This document shows positions 53,913 to 61,833 of a stretch of DNA of 64,000 nt, one piece after another. The notes beneath the pieces are model-generated. The model did no database searches. It worked only from the letters and a program-made list of their open reading frames with translations, and was not told the DNA's origin. The stretch is from the NCBI RefSeq assembly GCF_003416895.1, contig NZ_QVIO01000007.1, forward strand, positions 248,001 through 312,000, given 5' to 3'. Positions within the stretch are counted from its first letter, which is position 1. Every line of letters begins with the position of its first letter. Origin of the DNA: Duganella sp. BJB476 (GTDB taxonomy: Bacteria; Pseudomonadota; Gammaproteobacteria; Burkholderiales; Burkholderiaceae_D). The position numbers and the translations under genes were made by a program.

Positions 53913-55319
53913 CTACGCATTTTTCTGGAACAGCGCGTAGAACAAACCATCGTGATCCTGCCCTGCGCCACCGGCGGGGAGCAACTGGCCGGGCGCATCC
54001 AACCGCACAGCCTGGTTGCGCACTGCAAAAGCGGCTGCCTGGGCTTCGGATTCCTGCGGCCACAAGGAACATGTCACGAATAGCAATTTACCACCCGGCG
54101 CCAGCATCTGCCAAAGGTTGTCGAGGATTTTGGACGAAAGTGTTGCAAGTTGGAGGGTGTCGCCCTTGCGGCGCAGCCAGCGGATATCCGGGTGGCGGCG
54201 CACGATGCCCGACGCCGTGCACGGCACGTCGGCCAGGATGCGGTCAAACGGCTTGCCGTCCCACCAGCCGGCGCTCTGGGCGTCGGCGGCGCGCAGCGTG
54301 GCCTGCTGGCCGAGCCGCTCCAGGTTCTCGCCGACCCGCGCCAGGCGCTTGGCGTCGGCGTCCAGCGCCGTCACGCTGGCGTCGGCCAGTTCCAGGATGT
54401 GGCAGGTCTTGCCGCCGGGCGCGGCGCAGGCGTCCAGCACGCGCATGCCGTCCTGCACGTCCAGCAGCGGCGCGGCCAGCTGGGCGCCGGCGTCCTGCAC
54501 CGACACCAGGCCGTCGCTGAAGCCGGGGATCAGGGTCACGCCGACCGGCTTGGCCAGGCGCACCGCGTATGGGCCGATCTGGGTGGCCGCCATGCCGGCC
54601 GCTTCCAGCGTGGCCAGGTATGCGGTCATCGAGGTCTTGCGGGCGTTGATGCGCAAAGTGAGTGGCGGCGCGGTGTTGCCGGTCGCCAGCACGCCCTGCC
54701 AGTCCTGCGGCCAGGCGGCCTTGGCGGCGTCGATCCACCATTGCGGGTAGTTCCACTTGGCCACCGGTTGCAGCAACGCGGTCTCCAGCAGCGCCTTGCG
54801 CTCGCGCAGGAAGCGGCGCAGCACGGCGTTGACCATGCCCTTGGCGCGCGCGGTGTCCGGATGGGCGTCGGCCGCCGTCACGGTCTGGTCGACCACGGTG
54901 AATTCTTCGTAGGGCTGGACTTCGTCCGGCGCCGTCATCAGCGCCAGCGCGCAGGCCAGCAGGGCCGCCACCAGCGGCTCCGGCGCCTTCGGCGCCATCA
55001 GGCCGATCAGGCTCTCGCTCTGGCCCAGTTGGCGCATGCAGCGGTAGGCGATGTCCTGCATCGCGCCGCGCGCCTGCGGGCTGGCGTCGCCCCTGGCCCA
55101 GACCTGGGCCAGCGCCTGCGGCAGGTTGGTGCCGGTGCGGACCTGGGCCACCGCCTGCGCCGCGCCGATCAGGCTGTAAGCCAGCGAATCGGGTTTGAGG
55201 CCGGTCTGGAAGCTGGTTTGCAGCGCCGGTTTCAGCTCGCGCGCATGGCTGGCGCGCAGCTTGGGCGCTGCCGCCTTGGCGGGGGACTTCAGGGAGAGCG
55301 TCGGGCGCTGCTTGTTCAT
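53913..55319 (-). CDS. rsmB: 16S rRNA (cytosine(967)-C(5))-methyltransferase
   Basis: A 468-residue enzyme that methylates C967 of 16S rRNA using S-adenosylmethionine. It has an N-terminal NusB-like RNA-binding domain (about residues 45-175) and a C-terminal Rossmann methyltransferase. The motif VLDACAAPGGKTCHIL is the SAM site, and the two cysteines in DVPCTASGIVRRHPD and TCSLWPQESE are the catalytic pair of m5C methyltransferases. It heads the block rsmB-DUF4390-ntrY-ntrX. Confidence 0.95.
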   Translation of the reverse strand: MNKQRPTLSLKSPAKAAAPKLRASHARELKPALQTSFQTGLKPDSLAYSLIGAAQAVAQVRTGTNLPQALAQVWARGDASPQARGAMQDIAYRCMRQLGQSESLIGLMAPKAPEPLVAALLACALALMTAPDEVQPYEEFTVVDQTVTAADAHPDTARAKGMVNAVLRRFLRERKALLETALLQPVAKWNYPQWWIDAAKAAWPQDWQGVLATGNTAPPLTLRINARKTSMTAYLATLEAAGMAATQIGPYAVRLAKPVGVTLIPGFSDGLVSVQDAGAQLAAPLLDVQDGMRVLDACAAPGGKTCHILELADASVTALDADAKRLARVGENLERLGQQATLRAADAQSAGWWDGKPFDRILADVPCTASGIVRRHPDIRWLRRKGDTLQLATLSSKILDNLWQMLAPGGKLLFVTCSLWPQESEAQAAAFAVRNQAVRLDAPGQLLPAGGAGQDHDGLFYALFQKNA

Positions 55320-55428
55320 ATGCTAATTCCAGGTATTGCCGGCGGGCGTGATCGCGCAGTATACAGCAGTGCATATGACAAGGCGATGAAGCTGATTGTA
55401 ACGCTTGTAACGTTCGCGTCCGCCTGCG

Positions 55429-55490
55429 ATGACCCGGCTGCGGCAAACCAGTATAATTACCGCTGTTTGGCCGGTGCCAGAGTGCCGGCC
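55429..55490 (+). promoter_or_regulatory. argS promoter and leader hairpin
   Basis: A -35-like ATGACC (55429-55434) and a perfect -10 TATAAT (55452-55457) are separated by 17 bp. Just downstream, GGCCGG (55469-55474) and CCGGCC (55485-55490) can form a hairpin followed by GTTTTC. The hairpin is too close to the predicted transcription start to be a normal attenuator, so it may stabilise the 5' end. The argS start codon is about 50 bp further. Confidence 0.5.
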
Positions 55491-55541
55491 GTTTTCGCTT
55501 TCGGATGTATTCACACACGCGGTTCAGCCGCCATTTTGCTC

Positions 55542-57251
55542 ATGCTCGCCCAACAAAAACAAGATATCACCGCCCTGTTCCAGGCCGCCCTCGCACCTAT
55601 CCTGGCTGGAACCGAAGTTTCTGCCAACGTCGTGCTGGAGCGACCGCGCGACCCGTCGCACGGTGACGTGGCCTGCAACATCGCCATGCAACTGGCCAAG
55701 CAGCTCAAAATGAACCCGCGTGAGCTGGCCACCAAAGTGGTCGATGCGCTGCTGGCCAATCCGGCCGGCAAAGGCCTGGTCGAATCGGCGGACATCGCCG
55801 GCCCAGGCTTCATCAACCTGCGCGTGAGCGCCGCCGCCAAGCAGGCCGTGGTCAAGGCCGTGCTGGCGCAGGGCGCCTCGTTCGGCGCAGCCACCGCCGG
55901 CGCCGGCAAGAAAGTCATCATCGAATTCGTCTCCGCCAACCCGACCGGCCCGCTGCACGTGGGCCACGGCCGCCAGGCGGCGCTGGGCGACGCGCTGTCG
56001 TCGCTGTTCGGCTCCCAGGGCTACGACGTGACCCGCGAGTTCTATTACAACGACGCCGGCGTGCAGATCCAGACCCTGGCCAACTCGGTGCAGGCGCGCC
56101 TGCGCGGCTACAAGCCGGGCGACGCCCAGTGGCCTGAATCGGCCTACAACGGCGACTACATCGCCGACATCGCCGCCGACTTCCTGCTGAAGAAAACCGT
56201 GTCGGCCTCGGACGGCACGCCGGCCACCGCCTCGGGCGACATCGAAGACATCGAATCGATCCGCCACTTCGCCGTGACCTACCTGCGCAACGAGCAGGAC
56301 ATCGACCTGCAAGCCTTCGGCGTCAAGTTCGACAACTACTACCTCGAATCGTCGCTGTACGCCGACGGCAAGGTGGATGCGGCGGTCGACATGCTCAACA
56401 AGTCCGGCAAGACCTACGAAGAAGAAGGCGCGCTGTGGCTGCGCACCGAAGACTACGGCGACGACAAGAACCGCGTGATGCGCAAAAAGGACGGCACCTA
56501 CACCTACTTCGTGCCGGACGTGGCCTACCACATCGTCAAGTTCCAGCGCGGTTTCACCCAGGCGATCAACGTCCAGGGTTCGGACCACCACGGCACCATC
56601 GCCCGCGTGCGCGCCGGCCTGCAGGCGGTCAACGTCGGCGTCCCGCAAGGCTTCCCGGACTACGTGCTGCACAAGATGGTCACCGTGATGAAGGGCGGCG
56701 AAGAGGTCAAGATCTCCAAGCGCGCCGGCTCCTACGTGACCGTGCGCGACCTGATCGAATGGTCGGGCGGCGGTGACATCGAAAAAGGCCGCGACGCGGT
56801 GCGCTTCTTCCTCATCTCGCGCAAGGCCGACACCGAATTCGTGTTCGACGTCGACGTCGCGCTGAAAACCTCGGACGAGAATCCGGTGTATTACGTGCAG
56901 TACGCCCACGCGCGCATCTGCCGCATGCTGGAACAGTGGACCGGCAACGAAGCCGACCTGGCCAACGTCGACCTGTCGCCGCTGACCGCGCCGACCGAAG
57001 CGACGCTGCTGGCGACCCTGGCCGCCTACCCGGAAACGCTGGCGCGCGCGCAAGCGGAACTGGGCCCGCACCAGATCGCGTTCTACCTGCGCGACCTGGC
57101 CGCCAATCTGCACAGCTTCTACTTCGCCGAGCGCGTGCTGGTCGACGACGAGGCACTGAAGGCGGCCCGTATCGCGCTGATGGTGGCCACCCGCCAGGTG
57201 CTGCGCAACGGCCTGGCGCTGATCGGCGTCTCCGCTCCCAACAAAATGTAA
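55542..57251 (+). CDS. argS: arginyl-tRNA synthetase
   Basis: A 569-residue class I synthetase that charges tRNA-Arg. The HIGH-type motif is HVGHGRQA in NPTGPLHVGH (residues ~130), and the KMSKS site is degenerate (VKISKRAGSY), as in many ArgRS. The N-terminal Add1 and C-terminal DALR anticodon-binding domains are complete. Start ATG 55542 gives the family length. The SPOR and dsbA genes follow on the same strand. Confidence 0.97.
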   Translation: MLAQQKQDITALFQAALAPILAGTEVSANVVLERPRDPSHGDVACNIAMQLAKQLKMNPRELATKVVDALLANPAGKGLVESADIAGPGFINLRVSAAAKQAVVKAVLAQGASFGAATAGAGKKVIIEFVSANPTGPLHVGHGRQAALGDALSSLFGSQGYDVTREFYYNDAGVQIQTLANSVQARLRGYKPGDAQWPESAYNGDYIADIAADFLLKKTVSASDGTPATASGDIEDIESIRHFAVTYLRNEQDIDLQAFGVKFDNYYLESSLYADGKVDAAVDMLNKSGKTYEEEGALWLRTEDYGDDKNRVMRKKDGTYTYFVPDVAYHIVKFQRGFTQAINVQGSDHHGTIARVRAGLQAVNVGVPQGFPDYVLHKMVTVMKGGEEVKISKRAGSYVTVRDLIEWSGGGDIEKGRDAVRFFLISRKADTEFVFDVDVALKTSDENPVYYVQYAHARICRMLEQWTGNEADLANVDLSPLTAPTEATLLATLAAYPETLARAQAELGPHQIAFYLRDLAANLHSFYFAERVLVDDEALKAARIALMVATRQVLRNGLALIGVSAPNKM

Positions 57252-57272
57252 TTGCGAAGGACATCCCGCACA

Positions 57273-57968
57273 ATGAATTTCCGCACCAGCCTTACCCCAC
57301 GTTCGCGCCAGCAGGGCAACACCATCATCGGCATCGTCATCGGCCTGGTCATCGGCCTGGCGATCGCCGTCGTCGTCGCCCTGGTGATCAACAAGGGCTC
57401 GACGCCGTTCACCGACAAGGGGCGTGCCAGCAAGGTTGCGGAACCGACTGCGGGACAGGCCGCCGATCCGAACAAACCTATGTACGGCAACAAGGAAGCG
57501 GTGCGCGAAGCGGCCAAGGACTTTGCCAAGGAAACGCCGAAGGCCCCGCCTCCGGCCGATCCGCTGCAAGCGGTGGTCGACAAGATCCAGGCCGCGCCGG
57601 CGGCTCCAGCGCCGGCGCCGGCCCCTGCTCCGGTTGAAAAACCAAAAGCCGCGGCGCCAGCCATCCCTGCCGCCGCCAACGTCACGCCGACGCCTGCCAA
57701 GCCGGCGCCTGCCGCCGACAGCGGCGACGACAAATTCATCTACTACCTGCAAGCCGGCGCCTTCCGCGAAGTGGCCGACGCCGAGAGCGCCCGCGCCAAG
57801 CTGGCCCTGTTGGGCTTCGAGGCCAACCTCTCCGACCGCGCCACCGACACCGGCGTGCTGCACCGCGTGCGCCTTGGCCCATACAACCAGGTCGAAACGA
57901 TGAACAAGGTTCGTAGCAAGTTGTCCGAAAACGGCATCGACGTCGCCGTCGTGCGTAATCAGAAATAA
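57273..57968 (+). CDS. SPOR domain protein, FtsN-like
   Basis: A 231-residue single-pass inner-membrane protein. A short cytoplasmic N-terminus, then a membrane helix at about residues 17-38, then an Ala/Pro/Lys-rich linker (about 75-150), and a C-terminal SPOR domain (KFIYYLQAGAFREVADAESA). SPOR domains bind denuded septal glycan strands, so it is a likely cell-division protein of FtsN type. It follows argS by 21 bp and precedes dsbA by 25 bp. Confidence 0.9.
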   Translation: MNFRTSLTPRSRQQGNTIIGIVIGLVIGLAIAVVVALVINKGSTPFTDKGRASKVAEPTAGQAADPNKPMYGNKEAVREAAKDFAKETPKAPPPADPLQAVVDKIQAAPAAPAPAPAPAPVEKPKAAAPAIPAAANVTPTPAKPAPAADSGDDKFIYYLQAGAFREVADAESARAKLALLGFEANLSDRATDTGVLHRVRLGPYNQVETMNKVRSKLSENGIDVAVVRNQK

Positions 57969-57993
57969 GCAAAAATAAACCAGGAGTGTCCAG

Positions 57994-58665
57994 ATGCGAT
58001 TCATGAAATACGTAGTCGGTGCATTGATGTTGAGTGTTGCTGCCCTGTCGTCGGCCTCCCCGGCCGATCCGAAGAACGGCGTCGAATACAAGACGCTGGC
58101 GACGCCGCAGGCTGTCGATAGCGGCAAGAAGGTCGAAGTCATCGAGTTCTTCGACTACGCCTGCCCGCATTGCTTCGCTTTCGATCCATCGCTGTCCGCC
58201 TGGGTCAAGAAACAGGGCGACGCCATCGTCTTCAAGCGCATGCACATCTCGCGCAGCGGCACCGACCTGCCGCAGCAGAAGCTGTTCTTCACGCTCAGCG
58301 CCATGGGCCTGCTGAACGACACCATGCACACCAAGATCTTCACCGAGATGCACGTCAACCACAACCGCATGAACCGCGACGAGATGGCCTTCGACTTCGC
58401 CGCCAAGCAGGGCGTGGACCGCCAGAAGTTCATTGAGATCTATCGCGGCCTGGGCGTCGCCGGCAGCGTGCGCCGTTCGACCTCGATGATGGATGCCTAC
58501 GGCGTCGATTCGTGGCCGATGATCGCCATCGACGGCAAATACGTCACCTCGCCGACCATGGCCAACGAAGGCACCAAGGCCGCCACCACCGAAGCCGAAC
58601 TGCACACCGAAGCCACGCAAGTGATGGACATCCTGGTCGCCAAGGCGAAAGCGGAAAAGAAATAA
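57994..58665 (+). CDS. dsbA: thiol:disulfide interchange protein DsbA
   Basis: A 223-residue periplasmic oxidase that introduces disulfides in secreted proteins. A signal peptide (MRFMKYVVGALMLSVAALSS) is followed by a thioredoxin fold with active-site CPHC (Cys57, Cys60) and the alpha-helical insertion. The cis-Pro loop reads DSWPMIAIDGKY. The dsbB partner is not in this window. It lies between the SPOR gene and the SDR gene. Confidence 0.95.
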   Translation: MRFMKYVVGALMLSVAALSSASPADPKNGVEYKTLATPQAVDSGKKVEVIEFFDYACPHCFAFDPSLSAWVKKQGDAIVFKRMHISRSGTDLPQQKLFFTLSAMGLLNDTMHTKIFTEMHVNHNRMNRDEMAFDFAAKQGVDRQKFIEIYRGLGVAGSVRRSTSMMDAYGVDSWPMIAIDGKYVTSPTMANEGTKAATTEAELHTEATQVMDILVAKAKAEKK

Positions 58666-58667
58666 AG

Positions 58668-59474
58668 ATGAGCAAACAGGGCGCCGGGCCGGAGCGGGTC
58701 TTCATCACCGGCGCCTCAAGCGGCCTGGGTGCGGCCCTCGCCGCCGAATACGCGGCGCAAGGCGCCATACTGGGCCTGCTGGCCCGCCGCAGCGAAATGC
58801 TGGACCAGCTGATCGCCACCCTCCCCAACCCTGAACGCCACCGCGCCTACGCGGTCGATGTGCGCGACCACGCGGCCATTGCCGCCGCCGCGCAAGCCTT
58901 CATGGCGCACGCCGGCGGCATCGACGTGGTGATCGCCAACGCCGGCATCTCGGTCGGCACGCTGACCGAGTTCGCCGAAGACATCCCCGTATTCGAAGCC
59001 GTCATCGCCACCAACGTGGTGGCCACCGCCGCCACGTTCGCGCCGTTCATCCCGGTGATGAAAGCGCAGCTGAAAACACAAAACCGGCCGGCGCGGCTGG
59101 TCGGCATCGGCAGCGTGGCCGGCATCCGCGGCCTGCCCGGCGCCGAGGCGTACAGCGCCTCCAAGGCGGCCGTGATCAGCTACTGCGAATCGCTGCGGCT
59201 GGAGATGAAGCCCTACGGCATCCGCGTCGTCACCCTCTGCCCCGGCTACATCGACACGCCGATGACGCAGGTGAATCCCTACCCGATGCCGTTCCTGATG
59301 GCGCCCGCAAAATTCGCCGCCAAGGCCGCGCGCACCATCGCCGCCGGCAGCAGCTACAAGGTGATCCCGTGGCAGATGGGCGTCGTCGCCAAGCTGCTGC
59401 GCATGCTGCCGAATCCACTGTACGACCTGGCCTTTGCCAATGCGCCGCACAAACCACGCAAGGCCGCATCATGA
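58668..59474 (+). CDS. short-chain dehydrogenase/reductase
   Basis: A 268-residue Rossmann-fold oxidoreductase. The cofactor motif TGASSGLG is at about residues 14-21, NAG is in IANAGIS, and the catalytic YSASKAA supplies Tyr and Lys. The C-terminal part lacks a membrane anchor. Substrate unknown. It starts 2 bp after dsbA and overlaps birA by 4 bp (ATGA), so it is part of the same transcript. Confidence 0.92.
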   Translation: MSKQGAGPERVFITGASSGLGAALAAEYAAQGAILGLLARRSEMLDQLIATLPNPERHRAYAVDVRDHAAIAAAAQAFMAHAGGIDVVIANAGISVGTLTEFAEDIPVFEAVIATNVVATAATFAPFIPVMKAQLKTQNRPARLVGIGSVAGIRGLPGAEAYSASKAAVISYCESLRLEMKPYGIRVVTLCPGYIDTPMTQVNPYPMPFLMAPAKFAAKAARTIAAGSSYKVIPWQMGVVAKLLRMLPNPLYDLAFANAPHKPRKAAS

Positions 59475-60271
59475 GCACACTCACCGCCGACGCCATCCGC
59501 GTCCACTGCGCCACCAGCGCCTCGCATGTGGCGATAGAAACCGTCGCCGAAACCGGCTCCACCAACGCCGACCTGCTGGCCCGCATCGACACGCTGGCCG
59601 GTCCCGTGCTGCGCATCGCCGGCAACCAGACGGCGGGACGCGGCCGCGCCGGCCGCAGCTGGTTGTCCGCGCCCGGCGCCGCGCTGATGTTCTCGCTGGC
59701 CTGGCGCTTCAAGGGGCCGCTGCACAGGATGTCCGGCCTGCCGATGGCGGTCGGCGTCGCGCTGGCCGAGACCATCGCCTCGCTGGGCGTGCCGGTGCAG
59801 ATCAAGTGGCCCAACGACCTGCTGCGCGACGGTAAAAAACTGGCCGGCATCCTGGTCGAAACCCAAACCTGCCGCCACGACAACGCCATCTGGGCCGTAA
59901 TCGGCGTCGGCATCAACCTGCTCATGCCGGACGAGCTGGAAGCGCAGATCGGCCGCGAAGTGGCCGCCGCGCCGTGGCTGGCCAAGATGGACCGCAACCA
60001 GCTGATGGCCGCGCTGCTCAGCCGCCTGGCCGCCGTGCTGGCCGAATTCGACGACACCGGCTTCGCCCCCTTCGCCGAGCGCTGGAACCTGCTGCATGCG
60101 TGGCAGGGCCAGGAAGTGGTCATCCTCGACCAGGGCAAAGTGCTGCAACAAGGCCGCGCCGCCGGCGTCGACGCCATCGGCCGCCTGATGCTCGACACGG
60201 AACAGGGCCGCGCCGAAGTGCTGTCCGGCGACGTCTCGCTGCGTTTATCTACCTCTATCGGACTATCATGA
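59471..60271 (+). CDS. birA: biotin-[acetyl-CoA-carboxylase] ligase, catalytic form
   Basis: A 266-residue biotin protein ligase that attaches biotin to BCCP. The biotin/ATP-binding signature is QTAGRGRAGRSWLS, and the motif WPNDLL follows. The N-terminal DNA-binding domain of E. coli BirA is missing, so it is a group I ligase without repressor function. It overlaps coaX by 4 bp. Confidence 0.93.
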   Translation: MSTLTADAIRVHCATSASHVAIETVAETGSTNADLLARIDTLAGPVLRIAGNQTAGRGRAGRSWLSAPGAALMFSLAWRFKGPLHRMSGLPMAVGVALAETIASLGVPVQIKWPNDLLRDGKKLAGILVETQTCRHDNAIWAVIGVGINLLMPDELEAQIGREVAAAPWLAKMDRNQLMAALLSRLAAVLAEFDDTGFAPFAERWNLLHAWQGQEVVILDQGKVLQQGRAAGVDAIGRLMLDTEQGRAEVLSGDVSLRLSTSIGLS

Positions 60272-61035
60272 TTCTACTGATCGACGCCGGCAACACCCGC
60301 GTCAAATGGGCATTGGCCGAACCGGGCACGGAACTGGGCGCATGGATCGCCCACGGCGCCGTCATGCACGCCGACCTGCAGCATCTGGAACTGCACCTGA
60401 GCGAAGCGGTGGGCGACCGCGGCGTCAACCGCATCCTGATCGCCAACGTGGCCGGCGGCGCGCTGCGCGTGCAGCTGGAGTACGTGCTGCAACGAACCTT
60501 CCCGGCGATGATCCTGCCGCAGCAGGCGATCGAATGGTTTGCCTCGCTGCCGGCGCTGGCCGGCGTGACCAACGGCTACCGCAATCCGGCGCAGCTGGGC
60601 TGCGACCGTTTCGCCGCCGCCATCGCCGGCCATGCGCTGGCGGCCGGGCGCGAAGTCATCGTCGCCAACTGCGGCACCGCCACCACCATCGACGCCATCA
60701 CGGCCGACGGCATGTTCCTGGGCGGGATGATCCTGCCGGGACTGGGCCTGATGGCCAGTTCGCTGGCACGCAACACGGCGCAGTTGCCGCAAATTGCGCA
60801 AGACGGTAAGCTGCCGGACGGATTCGCCGACAATACCGACGACGCCATCCTGAGCGGCTGCCTGGCCGCGCAGAGCGGCGCCATCGAGCACGCGTACGCG
60901 CGGCATGGCGCGGCCGAGTGCATCATCTCCGGCGGCGCGGCGCCGTATATCGCGCCGATGCTGAAGGTGCCGTACCGTATCGTAGAGAATATCGTGTTAA
61001 TCGGTTTGCATGCTGCCGCCGGCAGCGCCGACTAA
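60268..61035 (+). CDS. coaX: type III pantothenate kinase
   Basis: A 255-residue kinase catalysing the first step of coenzyme A synthesis, without feedback inhibition by CoA in this class. The N-terminal phosphate-binding segment DAGNTRVKWA, the motif GCDRFAAAIAG and NCGTATTID identify the ASKHA-fold type III family. The birA-coaX overlap (ATGA) indicates translational coupling. Confidence 0.95.
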   Translation: MILLIDAGNTRVKWALAEPGTELGAWIAHGAVMHADLQHLELHLSEAVGDRGVNRILIANVAGGALRVQLEYVLQRTFPAMILPQQAIEWFASLPALAGVTNGYRNPAQLGCDRFAAAIAGHALAAGREVIVANCGTATTIDAITADGMFLGGMILPGLGLMASSLARNTAQLPQIAQDGKLPDGFADNTDDAILSGCLAAQSGAIEHAYARHGAAECIISGGAAPYIAPMLKVPYRIVENIVLIGLHAAAGSAD

Positions 61036-61053
61036 GGTTGCAAGGGAAGCTCC

Positions 61054-61746
61054 GTGCTGAAATTTATTTTCTGGTCGCTGGTCGCCATCAATGCCGCGCT
61101 GTTCGCGTACGGCAAAGGTTATCTCGGCCATTTCAGCGGCAACGAGCGCGAACCGGAGCGCCTGCTCAATCAACTCAACGCCGATAAACTGGCGATCGTC
61201 TCTGCCGACAAGGCCAACGATGCCTCGGCCGCGACCGCCGCGGCGGCCAGCGCCGCCGCCAGCGCCAAGCCGGCGCCGGAAGTGCTGGCCTGCGTGGAAA
61301 TCGGCAGCTTCGTGCTGGCCGACGCGCGCCGCTTCGAAACCCAACTGGCGCCGCTGAACCTGGGCGACCGCCAGTCGCGCCACAACCTGCCGGGCAACGA
61401 GGTATCGAGCTATATCGTTTATATGCCGCCGCAGGGCAGCAAGGAAGGCGCCGACAAGAAGGCCGGCGAACTGCGCGCGCTGGGCGTGACCAACTACTTC
61501 ATCATGAACGACAACTCGCCGCTGCGCTGGGGGATTTCACTGGGCGTGTTCAAGACCGAAAGCGCGGCGCAAAATCAGCTGGCCATCCTGATGAAGCAAG
61601 GCGTGCGCACCGCGCGCGTGGCACCGCGCATGAGCGGCAGCAAGCTGTTGGCCTTCCAGTTCCGCGATGTGGATACGGAGCTCAAGGCCAAGCTGGAGCA
61701 GTTCCGCACCGGCTACCCGAACGCGGAAAGCCACGCCTGCAAGTAA
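61054..61746 (+). CDS. SPOR-domain-like membrane protein
   Basis: A 230-residue protein. An N-terminal membrane helix (LKFIFWSLVAINAALFAYG) is followed by a variable region with an Ala-rich tract (about residues 50-70) and a C-terminal domain (LRWGISLGVFKTESAAQNQL) of SPOR-like character. It starts at GTG 61054 with an AAGGGAAG ribosome-binding site, 18 bp after coaX. Such genes follow birA-coaX in many betaproteobacteria. Function unproven. Confidence 0.78.
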   Translation: MLKFIFWSLVAINAALFAYGKGYLGHFSGNEREPERLLNQLNADKLAIVSADKANDASAATAAAASAAASAKPAPEVLACVEIGSFVLADARRFETQLAPLNLGDRQSRHNLPGNEVSSYIVYMPPQGSKEGADKKAGELRALGVTNYFIMNDNSPLRWGISLGVFKTESAAQNQLAILMKQGVRTARVAPRMSGSKLLAFQFRDVDTELKAKLEQFRTGYPNAESHACK

Positions 61747-61833
61747 TAAGTCCAGCACGGTTATATTTGGTGAAGATTGCGCTGAAATGAAATGTTATTA
61801 TCGGCAACATTATCTTTTATTAATCACACCATC

